Below, piece after piece: positions 39,616-48,678 of a stretch of DNA of 64,000 nt. Made by a program: the position numbers and the translations under genes. Every line of letters starts with the position of its first letter. Position 1 is the first letter of the stretch. The stretch lies in the NCBI RefSeq assembly GCF_009428905.1, contig NZ_WHYR01000012.1, positions 16,529 to 80,528 of the forward strand. The letters are read 5' to 3'. The notes beneath the pieces were generated by a model, which was not told where the DNA came from, searched no databases, and worked only from the letters and a program-made list of their open reading frames with translations. This DNA comes from Desulfofundulus thermobenzoicus (GTDB taxonomy: Bacteria > Bacillota > Desulfotomaculia > Desulfotomaculales > Desulfovirgulaceae).

Positions 39616-41397
39616 GTGGTTGCCATAAAAACCCTGATTGTCGCAGAAAAACCGTCCGTGGCGCGGGACGTCGCCGCCGTGCTTGGCCGTTTCACGAAAA
39701 AGGACGGTTGGCTGGAAAACGGGCAATACGTCGTGTCGTGGGCGCTGGGCCATCTGGTGGAATTGGCCGAGCCGGAAGACTACGACAAATCGCTGAAAAA
39801 ATGGAGCTTGGATACCCTCCCCATCATTCCCCAGCGGTTCAGGATCCGCCCGGTGGAGAAGACCAGAAAGCAACTTGACATATTAAAACGGTTGCTTAAT
39901 TCCCCCGAAATCGGCCTGGTGGTCAACGCTTGTGACGCCGGGCGGGAAGGGGAATTGATTTTCCGCCGCGTCTACGCCTGGTGCGGGTGCAAGAAACCGG
40001 TGAAAAGGCTGTGGCTTTCCGAAGCGACACCGGCGGCGGTCAGGAAAGCCCTGTCGGAACTCCGGGATGGGCGGTACTTCGACGACCTGGCCGCGGCCGC
40101 CGAAGCGCGGAGCCAGGCTGACTGGATCGTGGGGATGAACGCCACCCGGGCCTTCACGGTCCGGCACGGAGAACTGCTCTCCGTTGGCCGGGTCCAAACT
40201 CCCACTTTGGCCCTCATTGTCGCTCGGGAGCGGGAGATCAGGGAATTCGTTCCCCAGACTTATTGGGAAATCTGGGCCATATTCCAGAAAACCAGCGGCG
40301 AAACCTATGCCGGCAAGTGGTTCAAAGGGGACAGCGATCGCCTGTTTGACTTCAAGGAAGCGGAGGCCGTCGTAGCCAGGGCCGCCGGGGCCGACGCGGG
40401 CAGGGTTGTCCGCGTGGAAAACAAGCGGGTGAGGGAACTCCCGCCCATGCTGTTCAACCTCAACGACTTGCAGAAGGAGGCCAACCGGAGGTTCGGGTTC
40501 ACCGCCCAGCATGTGTTGGATGTGGCCCAGGCGCTGTACGAAAAGCATAAGCTCTTGACCTACCCCAGAACCGACAGCCGGCACTTGACTTGGGCGATAG
40601 CGCGGGATACCCTGGCCTCCCGGCTGGCCGCCATGGCCGCGGCGCCGGAATACGCCGGGTTGGTGCCGCGGGACCCGGCGCCTCTGGGCAAGCGGTACGT
40701 GGACGACGCCAGGGTGACCGACCACCACGCCATCATCCCGACGGCTATCGCTCCCAACCTGGCGGCGCTGGACCAGGATGCGCGGCGGATTTACGATCTG
40801 GTGGCCCGCCGGTTTCTGGTCGCCTTTTACCCGGAGGCCGTTTATGCCGAAACTCTGGCGGTGACCGAAGCCGGCGGCGAAACGTTTTTCTCCAAGGGGC
40901 GGGTGGAATTGGAGCCGGGGTGGAGAATGGTTTACGGCCGGGAGGGCGTCGCGGAGAGCGATGACCATGCTTTGCCTTCCCTTGTTGAAGGCGAGCCGGT
41001 TTCGGTGGAGGACGTGAAGCCGCTGGAAAAGCGCACCAAGCCGCCGGCCAGGTTTACTGAAGCCACCTTGTTGGCGGCCATGGAGAACGCCGGCCGACTG
41101 GTTGACGACAAGGATATGGCCGATACGTTGAAGTCCGCCGGGGGTATCGGCACCCCGGCCACAAGGGCGTCGATTATCGAAACGTTGATCCGGCGGGCCT
41201 ACATCCAACGGGAAAGTAAGAGCCTGGTTCCTACCGGGAAGGGCGAGAGGCTCATCGATCTGGTGCCCGAAGCGGTAAAGTCGGTTGAGTTGACTGCCCG
41301 GTGGGAGCAAGGTTTGATGGAGATCGAACGGGGGCGGATGAACGCGGGCCAGTGGCTGAACGGGATTAAGGAGTTTACCAAGGAATTGGTGAGGTGA
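39616..41397 (+). CDS. topB: DNA topoisomerase III (TopB)
   Basis: This 593-residue type IA topoisomerase shows the TOPRIM motif TLIVAEKPSVARDVAAVLGR at the start and ACDAGREGELIFRRVY near residue 98. SVGRVQTPTLALIV lies near 195, and the active-site region LLTYPRTDSRHL, with the catalytic tyrosine, is near 316. It relaxes and decatenates DNA. The C-terminal zinc fingers of some homologues are missing. Conjugative elements often carry TopB beside VirB4, as here. GTG 39616 is behind GGGAAAGGAA. It overlaps the VirB4-like gene by four bases. Confidence 0.93.
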   Translation: MVAIKTLIVAEKPSVARDVAAVLGRFTKKDGWLENGQYVVSWALGHLVELAEPEDYDKSLKKWSLDTLPIIPQRFRIRPVEKTRKQLDILKRLLNSPEIGLVVNACDAGREGELIFRRVYAWCGCKKPVKRLWLSEATPAAVRKALSELRDGRYFDDLAAAAEARSQADWIVGMNATRAFTVRHGELLSVGRVQTPTLALIVAREREIREFVPQTYWEIWAIFQKTSGETYAGKWFKGDSDRLFDFKEAEAVVARAAGADAGRVVRVENKRVRELPPMLFNLNDLQKEANRRFGFTAQHVLDVAQALYEKHKLLTYPRTDSRHLTWAIARDTLASRLAAMAAAPEYAGLVPRDPAPLGKRYVDDARVTDHHAIIPTAIAPNLAALDQDARRIYDLVARRFLVAFYPEAVYAETLAVTEAGGETFFSKGRVELEPGWRMVYGREGVAESDDHALPSLVEGEPVSVEDVKPLEKRTKPPARFTEATLLAAMENAGRLVDDKDMADTLKSAGGIGTPATRASIIETLIRRAYIQRESKSLVPTGKGERLIDLVPEAVKSVELTARWEQGLMEIERGRMNAGQWLNGIKEFTKELVR

Positions 41398-43214
41398 GCA
41401 TTGTGGATCAACAGACCATAACCGGCCGGAGCTTTGCCGAATACCTGGCGGCCGTCGCCGGCGGCATCGAGAAGCATCCTCAGCACACCATCGTCGGCGG
41501 CGACATATACACCCGCGTGCTCCGGGTGGCCGCCTGGCCCGGCTACCCGGTTGCGCCGGGATTCCTGGAGCGCATATATAAGCCGAAAGTATTGCCGCAA
41601 AACGTTACGCTGGAGATCGTCTACCAGTACCGCAAGGCGGTACTGGACTGGGGCTGGAAAATGAACTGGAAGTACCAGCGCCTAGCCCGGAAAGTCTCGA
41701 CCGAGCAAACGCCCGATCCGGCAGAAGTCAAAGCGCTGGAGGCCATGGACATGCTCAAGCGCGAGAGCTACTACGGCGGCGCGGACACGGTGGACATCTG
41801 GATGTACGTGGTCGTTCGGAGCATCGGGGATCCCGGCGCCCTGGATGCGGTTGTTCAGCGGATCATCGCTGATTTCAAAGACATGGGTATGCTGGCCGTG
41901 CAGCTGGTTTACGAACAGCAGGCGGCTTTCCGGGAAACGTTCGTGCTGGGGCGCTCCGACGAGGCGTTCCAGAAGGCTTATCCGGGCCGGATCGTGCAGT
42001 CCGACGCGGTGGCCACGCTGTATCCCTGCCTGACCGGGAGCGTCAACGACGGGACGGGTGTTTATTTCGGACATTCCGTCAGCACCATGACGGCCAACTT
42101 CGTCAACCTGAAGAAAGGTAAGGAAAACCAGAACATCATCGTGCTGGGGGCGTCCGGGGAAGGGAAGTCCACGTTCCAGAAAGCGATCATCCAGGGCATG
42201 CGCATGGAAGATTTCCTCGTCATCGTGTTCGACATGAACGGGGAGTACCGCGAACTGGCGGAACGCACCGGCGGCCTGTACATCGACCATACGATGAACA
42301 CCGGCAAGTACATCGACCCCCTGTCCATACCGCCCAAAATGGGCGTGCCGGAAGAGGACGACGCCAGGTTGTTCGCCGTTTCCGACGCTCTATTGACCAC
42401 CGTGAGCATTCTAGCGGATGGCATCACGCCCGGAGAACGGAACGCCGCCGACCGGGCGCTGATGGCAATGTACGAAGAGGCCAAAATCAATCTGGATGAC
42501 CCGAGCACGTGGGATTTCGAAGAACAGCCTTTCGATATGGAGGATTGGTGGGACTTCCTTTGCCGGGATAAAAAGCCGGAAGCGGCCAGTTTGCGGGACA
42601 AGCTGGCCATTTATTTCACCGGGAGCAAACGCAATCTTTTCAGGAACGCCGAACAGGTTACGGTACCCAAGGACTGTTCGCTGGTCGTGTTCCAGGTGGC
42701 CCAGAGCGTCGAGGGCGCCGACGCCCAGGTGGGTGCGGCGAAGATGACTATGACACTTTCCTTTGTTCGTGACTTGCTTCGGAAAGAAAAGATCCGCGGC
42801 AAGCGGTACACGGCGGTCGTTTTCGATGAGGCACAGCGTCTTTTGTTAAATGCCGAGGCCAGCGCGTTCATCAATACATTGGCTACCATGATTCGCCACC
42901 TGAACGGCCTGGTCGTGGTGGCCACCAACAAGCCGTATGTCTTCTGGGTGCACGGCACCGGCGGCGAGGGCGGCACGGGCGTGTGGGCCAACAGCAAGTA
43001 CAAGGTTTTCTTCTGGCTGGAGAACTCCGAAATCGCGGCGGTGGAGAAGAACGCCGAGATTCCCAAGGAGATCACCGACATGCTCAAGACCATGCACTTA
43101 AGCCACCAGTTCCTGATCCGGCACCTCGACCGGGGGTGGGACCGGTGCCAGATTTTTCTCCCCGATGAGGAAATGGCAATGTACGAAACCAGGGGGCTGA
43201 AAAAGAATGGCTGA
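41394..43214 (+). CDS. virB4: VirB4-type secretion ATPase
   Basis: This 606-residue protein has a P-loop VLGASGEGKSTFQKAII (~residue 250), FDMNGEYRELAERTGG typical of VirB4/TraC ATPases, Walker B TAVVFDEAQRLLL (~475) and VVVATNKPYVFWVHGTG. It powers the assembly of the type IV secretion channel at the inner face of the membrane. The N-terminal half is shorter than usual; the preceding PrgI-fused protein seems to provide a comparable domain. GTG 41394 overlaps the TopB stop (GTGA), with GTG 41403 as alternative. It overlaps the VirB1-like gene by eight bases. Confidence 0.9.
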   Translation: MSIVDQQTITGRSFAEYLAAVAGGIEKHPQHTIVGGDIYTRVLRVAAWPGYPVAPGFLERIYKPKVLPQNVTLEIVYQYRKAVLDWGWKMNWKYQRLARKVSTEQTPDPAEVKALEAMDMLKRESYYGGADTVDIWMYVVVRSIGDPGALDAVVQRIIADFKDMGMLAVQLVYEQQAAFRETFVLGRSDEAFQKAYPGRIVQSDAVATLYPCLTGSVNDGTGVYFGHSVSTMTANFVNLKKGKENQNIIVLGASGEGKSTFQKAIIQGMRMEDFLVIVFDMNGEYRELAERTGGLYIDHTMNTGKYIDPLSIPPKMGVPEEDDARLFAVSDALLTTVSILADGITPGERNAADRALMAMYEEAKINLDDPSTWDFEEQPFDMEDWWDFLCRDKKPEAASLRDKLAIYFTGSKRNLFRNAEQVTVPKDCSLVVFQVAQSVEGADAQVGAAKMTMTLSFVRDLLRKEKIRGKRYTAVVFDEAQRLLLNAEASAFINTLATMIRHLNGLVVVATNKPYVFWVHGTGGEGGTGVWANSKYKVFFWLENSEIAAVEKNAEIPKEITDMLKTMHLSHQFLIRHLDRGWDRCQIFLPDEEMAMYETRGLKKNG

Positions 43215-43914
43215 AGCGGCAGCGGTGGAAGAAAAACGGGGCGGACCGGCTTTGCCGTTGCTGTTACTCTTCGCGTCTCCCCCGTTCCTGTTTACCCTTG
43301 TGGCGTTCCTGTTTTATTTCGGCACCATGCTGGCCGCCCCCCTGGTCGTGTACCCGCCCGTCGCCGGGGAAATGTTCGGGGATTACGGCGGCACCGGCCC
43401 GGGCGGATTGCCGTCCGGGCCGGTTCCTTCGTACGTGCCTGAGCAGATAGCCTATAAGCCGGTGGACGCCGCCGGGGAACAGGCGGTCATAGCCTGGCTG
43501 GCCGCCCGCGGGAGCGCCCTGGCCGACGAGGCGCACATGCAGGCCCTGGACGCGGCGGGGAAGCGGTGGAACGTAGACCCGCTTTTATTGCTGGCCATTA
43601 CGGGCCAGGAGCAATCGTTCGTGCCGAAGCGGTATTCGGATTGGAGCATGGTCGAGAAAAACCCGTTCAACGTGTTCGGGAGCTGGATACGGTATCATCC
43701 GGGCTTCGACGTGTCGGCGATGTGGGCGGCGTCCACCGTGGCCCGGCTGTCTCGGAACTGCCCGCCTGGGGTGAGCGTAATTCAATGGATCAACGGTTTC
43801 GGGGCGGACGGTTTCCGTGACAACCCGGCCTGGGGGTACGCCGGAGACCCCAACTGGTGGGTCGGGGTGAGCCGGTTCTATAGTCAGTTGCAGGAAATTG
43901 CGAAGGGGAAATGA
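43207..43914 (+). CDS. VirB1-like membrane-anchored cell-wall hydrolase
   Basis: This 235-residue protein has one membrane segment near residues 17-46 (LPLLLLFASPPFLFTLVAFL). A Gly/Pro-rich spacer follows, then a lysozyme-like domain: QALDAAGKRWNVDPLLLLAI, the likely catalytic Glu in TGQEQSFVP, NPFNVFGSWIRY, and SVIQWINGFGADGFRDNPAW. It would open peptidoglycan for the secretion channel outside the membrane. It is translationally coupled to the VirB4-like gene and ends at a terminator, so it closes this transcription unit. Confidence 0.85.
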   Translation: MAEAAAVEEKRGGPALPLLLLFASPPFLFTLVAFLFYFGTMLAAPLVVYPPVAGEMFGDYGGTGPGGLPSGPVPSYVPEQIAYKPVDAAGEQAVIAWLAARGSALADEAHMQALDAAGKRWNVDPLLLLAITGQEQSFVPKRYSDWSMVEKNPFNVFGSWIRYHPGFDVSAMWAASTVARLSRNCPPGVSVIQWINGFGADGFRDNPAWGYAGDPNWWVGVSRFYSQLQEIAKGK

Positions 43915-43923
43915 AGAGTTCGC

Positions 43924-43961
43924 AGAGGCCGCGCGCAATTCAGGCGGCCTCTCTATTTATT
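43924..43961 (+). terminator. Rho-independent terminator
   Basis: AGAGGCCGC (43924-43932) and GCGGCCTCT (43944-43952) form a perfect 9-bp stem followed by CTATTTATT. It ends the topB-virB4-virB1 unit. Confidence 0.8.
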
Positions 43962-44017
43962 GGCTCTGGGGAAGTTCGTTGAACATAATTATCTGGAAAC
44001 TGTGTGGAAAAGAGGGG

Positions 44018-44908
44018 TTATGATAGCAATATTTCATACCAATTACAAGGGAACCCTACAAGTGAAATATCCACTTCATCTTTGTATTCCGCAATAATTG
44101 CTTGTAAATTAGTAGAAAATGATATCCATTTTTTCCTGCTTCTTATTAAATACTTTAAAATAAAAATGTAGGTAAACAATCTATCATCCAGGAAACCTAG
44201 CTTTTTGATTTCCTTGCTTAATTTTGGGGTTATTGTAAAAGTCCTGTTATAAAGCCTACCATAATGAGCACATATATTTCTTAAGGTGACTAGTGCATGT
44301 ATCCAGCTTACCAAGTATTGGGGAGGAAAATCATAGTATCCACGAGAAATTGCTTTTTGGTCTTCTATTTTTAAATTTTTAAAAAACTTAGATAACATTC
44401 CTAGGGAAAATATTTCTACAGCGGCCCATATAGGAAACTTGCCATTGTACTTTTCAATATAATGCCTAATAAATAATTCTTTGTTTTTGGTATTTTTTAT
44501 TTGTTTTTGTAGCTCCAATAAAAATTCCTGATGAAAGAGAGGATCCCTAAAATATGAGCTGTTAAGATAACCCAGGGCTCCATATTTAAGCGCCATATGG
44601 TTCGCTATTTGTGTTCTTAAAGCTATCTCCACTACTTCAATAACTCCAAGTAACAAATGACGCAACTTCCGATCAAACTCATATATTTGGTAAACTGATC
44701 GGAAGGTTACACCTTCATGAAAAAGATTACCTGCTCTAAGACTTAGAGTATACCCACTTAATCTGTAATAACTTACACTGTTTAGAACCTCTTTTGCGAA
44801 TTCTTCATTTTCTATAATCAATTTTCGCTGCCTTAACAGTTCGATTTGTTCTTCAATTGTCAAAGGTGGTTTAGGAAAACTATTTAGAGACCGAAGGGAA
44901 CAAGACAT
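44018..44908 (-). CDS. Abi-family (AbiD/AbiF) abortive infection protein
   Basis: This 296-residue protein matches Abi_2 proteins: PKPPLTIEEQIELLRQRKLI near the start, SVSYYRLSGYTLSLR, IYEFDRKLRHLLLGVIEVVE and ALRTQIANHMALKYG, with the HEPN-like RNase motif LRNICAHYGRLYNR near residue 220. Such proteins stop phage growth by RNA cleavage or growth arrest. ATG 44908 is preferred because GGGGGG lies five bases upstream. The gene is distinctly AT-rich and on the opposite strand inside the transfer region, so it looks like inserted defence cargo. Confidence 0.88.
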   Translation of the reverse strand: MSCSLRSLNSFPKPPLTIEEQIELLRQRKLIIENEEFAKEVLNSVSYYRLSGYTLSLRAGNLFHEGVTFRSVYQIYEFDRKLRHLLLGVIEVVEIALRTQIANHMALKYGALGYLNSSYFRDPLFHQEFLLELQKQIKNTKNKELFIRHYIEKYNGKFPIWAAVEIFSLGMLSKFFKNLKIEDQKAISRGYYDFPPQYLVSWIHALVTLRNICAHYGRLYNRTFTITPKLSKEIKKLGFLDDRLFTYIFILKYLIRSRKKWISFSTNLQAIIAEYKDEVDISLVGFPCNWYEILLS

Positions 44909-44997
44909 AGCTTCCCCCCCGAAATACAAATGGCCCGCCCTGGTCCGCATAGGTATCGTTCCCGATGCCTAGAGGCGCGGCAGGCTCTGTTGACTTT

Positions 44998-45027
44998 ATT
45001 ATAAAATATAGCTCCCGGGTAGTACAA
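44998..45027 (-). promoter_or_regulatory. Promoter of the Abi gene
   Basis: On the minus strand TTGTAC (45022-45027) and TATAAT (44998-45003) are separated by 18 bases. The transcript would begin ~80 bases before the start codon. The rest of 45028-45217 holds no gene, apart from a weak GGGC/GCCC hairpin with T7 at ~45164-45182. Confidence 0.65.
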
Positions 45028-45217
45028 CTTTATTTCAAGGCAATTTTAGGCAGAAATCGCAAAGAATAAAGATCATCTTCTGCAACCTCCGAGATACTTA
45101 TACTTTTGGATTTTCTTTTAGAGGCGAGTTGGGTTGACGCGGCTTAGAGAGGCTTGTGAATTGGGCAGATGCCCTTTTTTTGTAAACCCATTTAAAAAAA
45201 AGGACGGTGATCTACCC

Positions 45218-45472
45218 ATGACTCACGCCATTACCGCGCTTGCGTTGATGTTTCTGGCGTTGTGGATCTTGAACAAGTTCGTCCACAGGCACCTGGTCAA
45301 AACTCTGGAGTACGTGTTTGGCGCCGTGGCCTTCATCGGCGCGGTAACGCACCCCCACCAAGTGATCGCTTTGGCCAGCGACGTGGTCACGAAACTCTGG
45401 CCGGCGGTCTACAGTACCGCGCAGAAGGCTACCAACGCATTCATCACCTTCGTCAGTGAGGTGAGCAAATAA
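45218..45472 (+). CDS. Small membrane protein
   Basis: This 84-residue protein starts at ATG 45218 with GGACGGTGATC upstream. It has a hydrophobic helix near the start (AITALALMFLALWILNKF), an amphipathic second region (LEYVFGAVAFIGAVTHPHQV) and a helical tail. The function is unknown. Its stop overlaps the FtsK-type gene by one base, so both are made together. It may anchor or regulate the motor at the membrane. It resembles no family that I can name. Confidence 0.65.
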   Translation: MTHAITALALMFLALWILNKFVHRHLVKTLEYVFGAVAFIGAVTHPHQVIALASDVVTKLWPAVYSTAQKATNAFITFVSEVSK

Positions 45473-47436
45473 TGTCGATCCCCAGAAAGAAGCGGTTGCA
45501 AAGCAAACCGGTCACGGAGAAAAGCTTTTCTGAAATGACCTGGGGCGAAAGGATATTCCAGGCCAACCTCGTTTTAGCCCTGGTCGGTGCCGGATGCGCG
45601 TTCTACGTTTACCAGCCCGAACTGCGCCAGTGGGTTTTAAACCTCATTCCCCTTCCGCTGGCCTACAAGGGGATGGAATTCGGTCTGGGCATCCCGGCGG
45701 TCTGCCTGGGCATTTACCTTTTGCGGCAGAAGCCGGTGCTCGACAAGCTGGGCCGATTCGCCAGCTGGCTTGACAACATAGGCGCGGATAAACAGGCAGA
45801 AGCGAAACCTGCCGGCAAAAAGGTGGAAGATCTTCTGCCCGACGCTCCCAGGGAAGCGTACGAGCGCAGCGGCCAGGGGATCGCCCGGCGAGTGGCCCCG
45901 GCTCTTGAGCACATCGGGCTCACGCAGCCCGGAGAGAGGGTGGATGTGATCGACGTTTCCGACGGCCCGGCGGCGGCCCGGGTGATCATTTTCCTGCCGC
46001 CGGGCCTCCGGCTGACCCGGGTGCAGAATTCGGCGAAAGATCTCCAGGCGGCCATAGGTGCGCCGTCTCTCCAGGTGGTTTCCGGGCCGCGGGCGAACAC
46101 GGCGGCATTGATCGTTACTCACCGGAGAAAACAGCCGGTGGTCTTGAAGCAGGTGGTGACCTCCGACGAATACCAGGAGCTTTTGAAGAAAGGCGGCCTT
46201 CCGGTGCCGGTGGGCGTGAACGAAGTGGGCGAACCGGTGCTGACCGACCTGACCAGGGTGGCCCACCTCCTGGTGGCCGGCGCCACCGGGGCGGGCAAAT
46301 CCTGGTGGTTGAACGAAGTGCTGGTTTCCTGGTTGATGTACCTGGGGCCGGACCGGTTGCGCATCGCTCTGGTGGACCCGAAGCAGGTGGAGCTTTCCGA
46401 TTACCGCGATTTTCCGCACGTGCTGAAAGTGGCGACGACGCCGAAAGACGCGGTGGCACTTCTCAAAACCTTGTGCGCGGAAATGGACGCCCGCTATGCC
46501 ATGTTCCGGGATGCTGGGGCGAAAAACATCGCCGAATACCGGCGCAAGACTAAGGACAACATACCGTACATCGCCTGCGTTATCGACGAACTGGCCGACC
46601 TCATGATTCAGGCCAAAGACGACGTGGAGGAGAATTTGCAGCGGCTCACCCAGCTGGCCCGGGCAGCCGGCATCCACCTGATCGTGGCCACGCAGCGGCC
46701 TTCGGTGGACGTGATCACGGGCGTGATCAAGGCCAACCTGCCCAGCCGCATAGTGTTCCGCCTGGTCAGTCAGCGCGACTACATGACCGTGCTGGACAGC
46801 GACCCCGGCGTTACGCTCACCGGCAAGGGAGACGGCCTGGCGTTGTTGGAAGGAGAATTCGGCTTGATCCGCTTCCAGTCCCCCGGCGTCGGCGTCAGCG
46901 ACGAGCAAACGGAGCAAGTGCTGGCCCGGTTAAAAGATTACTGGCGGCGGCGCGGAGTAGAAGCGGCTCCCGTGCCGGCTTTTGACGGGGCGGGGAAGAA
47001 CGGGGGAGCAAAGGGACGGGCAGGCGGTGAAACCGTGGAATTGGCCCCTTTGGGTAGCGGTGACGATGATGATGAAGCTCCGCAACCGCCGGTGTATTTG
47101 GAAACGGGAGAAGTTGGAGGGACGAGGACGCGGGAAGAAAGCGAATCCGGTTTTGAAAGAGGGGAAGAAGACATTGTTCGGCTCAAGCGTTACGTCGCCA
47201 GGCTGGCGGTGCATCTGGAGTGCGAAAATCCCGGTGGGAAGGATGTAAGGACACTTCCCTCCACCGTGACTTTGCGTCAGGAATTGCGCATGGACAGAAA
47301 TCGGTTGTTTGAATTGTATCGCCAGCTGGAATCCGAGGGATGGATCAAGGGCCAGGGGGCGGGCAAGCCTTATCTCCTGGTGGTAAATCCCGAGGAAGCG
47401 GCCGAGTGGTTGGAATCCCTGGAAGAGGAAGAATGA
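45472..47436 (+). CDS. FtsK/SpoIIIE-type DNA translocase (coupling protein candidate)
   Basis: This 654-residue protein has two membrane segments near residues 25-45 and 62-85. The motor domain follows: Walker A VAGATGAGKSWWLNEVLVSW (~residue 270), DPKQVELSDYRDFPH, Walker B ACVIDELADLMIQ (~365) and LIVATQRPSVDVITGVIKAN (~402). A C-terminal winged-helix-like region (LRQELRMDRNRLFELYRQLE) ends the protein. In Gram-positive elements FtsK-type ATPases serve as coupling proteins or single-protein transfer pumps. Here it stands beside VirB-type genes, so it is the likely coupling protein. An acidic linker precedes the winged-helix. Confidence 0.9.
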   Translation: MSIPRKKRLQSKPVTEKSFSEMTWGERIFQANLVLALVGAGCAFYVYQPELRQWVLNLIPLPLAYKGMEFGLGIPAVCLGIYLLRQKPVLDKLGRFASWLDNIGADKQAEAKPAGKKVEDLLPDAPREAYERSGQGIARRVAPALEHIGLTQPGERVDVIDVSDGPAAARVIIFLPPGLRLTRVQNSAKDLQAAIGAPSLQVVSGPRANTAALIVTHRRKQPVVLKQVVTSDEYQELLKKGGLPVPVGVNEVGEPVLTDLTRVAHLLVAGATGAGKSWWLNEVLVSWLMYLGPDRLRIALVDPKQVELSDYRDFPHVLKVATTPKDAVALLKTLCAEMDARYAMFRDAGAKNIAEYRRKTKDNIPYIACVIDELADLMIQAKDDVEENLQRLTQLARAAGIHLIVATQRPSVDVITGVIKANLPSRIVFRLVSQRDYMTVLDSDPGVTLTGKGDGLALLEGEFGLIRFQSPGVGVSDEQTEQVLARLKDYWRRRGVEAAPVPAFDGAGKNGGAKGRAGGETVELAPLGSGDDDDEAPQPPVYLETGEVGGTRTREESESGFERGEEDIVRLKRYVARLAVHLECENPGGKDVRTLPSTVTLRQELRMDRNRLFELYRQLESEGWIKGQGAGKPYLLVVNPEEAAEWLESLEEEE

Positions 47437-47624
47437 CTCCCAACTTTTCAGAACCAAAAATTTTGAGATATTTCGACCTGTATTCCGAACCTGTATTCCC
47501 GGCCTGTATTTTGGGGGTGACTTTATAGAGCCATGCGGTAATACAGGTGGTCAATACAGGTCGGGGATACTCCATATATTTCCAGATAGCTCCCAACTTT
47601 TCAGAACCAAAATTTTTAAGATAA
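47437..47624. repeat. Iteron cluster and FGSEKL-coding repeats upstream of recombinase
   Basis: Three direct copies of (A/G)CCTGTATT at 47476, 47489 and 47502 and two inverted copies (AATACAGGT) at 47540 and 47553 are all on a 13-bp pitch. They are flanked by two direct copies of CCCAACTTTTCAGAACC (47439, 47592). The complement of this sequence, TTTGGTTCTGAAAAGTTGG, recurs inside the recombinase gene at 47788-47806. It may be an attachment or inversion region, or a binding array for a regulator. Confidence 0.7.
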
Positions 47625-47672
47625 CAGAATACCTGTTCGGCAATTGTCACCGAACAGGTATTCTGTTTTTTT
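47625..47672 (+). terminator. Strong Rho-independent terminator
   Basis: CAGAATACCTGTTCGG (47625-47640) and CCGAACAGGTATTCTG (47650-47665) form a perfect 16-bp stem followed by seven T. It ends the FtsK transcript. The bases from 47673 to the recombinase start include a partial, inverted copy of the repeat (AGTTCTGAAAAGCTATC). Confidence 0.9.
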
Positions 47673-47760
47673 AAGGCATAAGTTCTGAAAAGCTATCTTT
47701 TCGGAATGAAATCAGGGAACATGTGTTTTACAGATCCAGTAAAATCGCGGGGGTGGGATC

Positions 47761-48678
47761 GTGGCCCGGACCATTTATCTCACGAAATTTGGTTCTGAAA
47801 AGTTGGAAAGGCTTTTGGACGGATTTAAAAGTCACCTGGAAGCGACTGACAGGAAATCGTCTATCAGGGTATACCTGGGCGACGCGCGACGCTTTTGCGA
47901 ATGGATTGCCAGGAAATACGGCAGTTTCAACGCCCAGGGGGTGTCGCCCCTGGACATCATTGAGTACCGCGCCTACCTGCAAGAGCGCGGCGGGCGCAAG
48001 GGCAGCGGCGCGGCTCCGGCCACGGTAAACAAAGTTTTGGTCAGCCTTAAAGTATTTTTCGATTGGTTGAAAAAGCAAGGAGAAATAAGGGATAATCCGG
48101 CGGAGGACATAAAGCAGGTGGCCCTGGCCGCGCCCCCGTCTCCCAAGTGGCTGAACCGGAGTGAACAAGCGGCGTTGATCCACGCTGTCCGGGAAGGAGG
48201 AAATTCCCGGGATGAAGCTATTATAGGGTTGATGCTCCACGCCGGCCTTCGCGTAAGCGAGGTTTGCGGGTTGAAACGGGAGGATATCAAAATATCCGAT
48301 CGTTCGGGTTTTGTGGCCATAACCGGCAAAGGGAACAAATACCGGGAGGTGCCGTTAAACAAGACGATCCGGAAGACGCTGGCCCGGTGGCTGGAGGAAA
48401 ATCCGCGGGGACCGCTGTTTCCCAACCGGCAGGGAAAGGCCATTACGACGAGGAGCGTGCATAAATTGGTGGCCGAGTATGCATACCGGGCCAAGCTAAA
48501 AAACGTCACGCCTCATACCTTACGTCACACCTTCTGCAAAAACCTTATTGACATGAAAGTGCCCATCGATCAGGTGGCGATGCTGGCCGGGCACAGCAGT
48601 CTCGATATCACCAAGCGGTATACTGTTCCTTCGCGCGAGGATCTCCAGGAGGCTGTGGATCGAACGGCGTGGGAGTGA
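47761..48678 (+). CDS. Tyrosine recombinase (XerC/D-like integrase)
   Basis: This 305-residue protein has the catalytic residues in order: HAGLRVSEVCGLKRED (Arg), a conserved Lys in AITGKGNKYREVPL, HTLRHTFCKNL (HxxR) and AGHSSLDITKRYTV (H and nucleophile Tyr). The N-terminal SAM-like domain binds core sites (LLDGFKSHLEATDRKSSIRV). GTG 47761 follows GGGGGTGGGATC. It probably integrates, excises or resolves the element. Codons 10-16 (KFGSEKL) contain a copy of a repeat found twice upstream in inverted orientation, which is unusual. AT-rich cargo follows it. Confidence 0.92.
   Translation: MARTIYLTKFGSEKLERLLDGFKSHLEATDRKSSIRVYLGDARRFCEWIARKYGSFNAQGVSPLDIIEYRAYLQERGGRKGSGAAPATVNKVLVSLKVFFDWLKKQGEIRDNPAEDIKQVALAAPPSPKWLNRSEQAALIHAVREGGNSRDEAIIGLMLHAGLRVSEVCGLKREDIKISDRSGFVAITGKGNKYREVPLNKTIRKTLARWLEENPRGPLFPNRQGKAITTRSVHKLVAEYAYRAKLKNVTPHTLRHTFCKNLIDMKVPIDQVAMLAGHSSLDITKRYTVPSREDLQEAVDRTAWE

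Noticed and set aside
47476..47561. ACCTGTATT iterons as a plasmid replication origin
   Set aside because: No replication initiator gene is next to them and some copies are inverted; a recombination or regulatory role fits the adjacent recombinase better, though an origin cannot be excluded.
47345..47650. Minus-strand 101-codon frame with two FGSEKL repeats
   Set aside because: It overlaps the end of the FtsK gene and the iterons and has no start signal. It is better explained by the repeats also present in the recombinase gene, although this is reported as a finding because of possible inversion.
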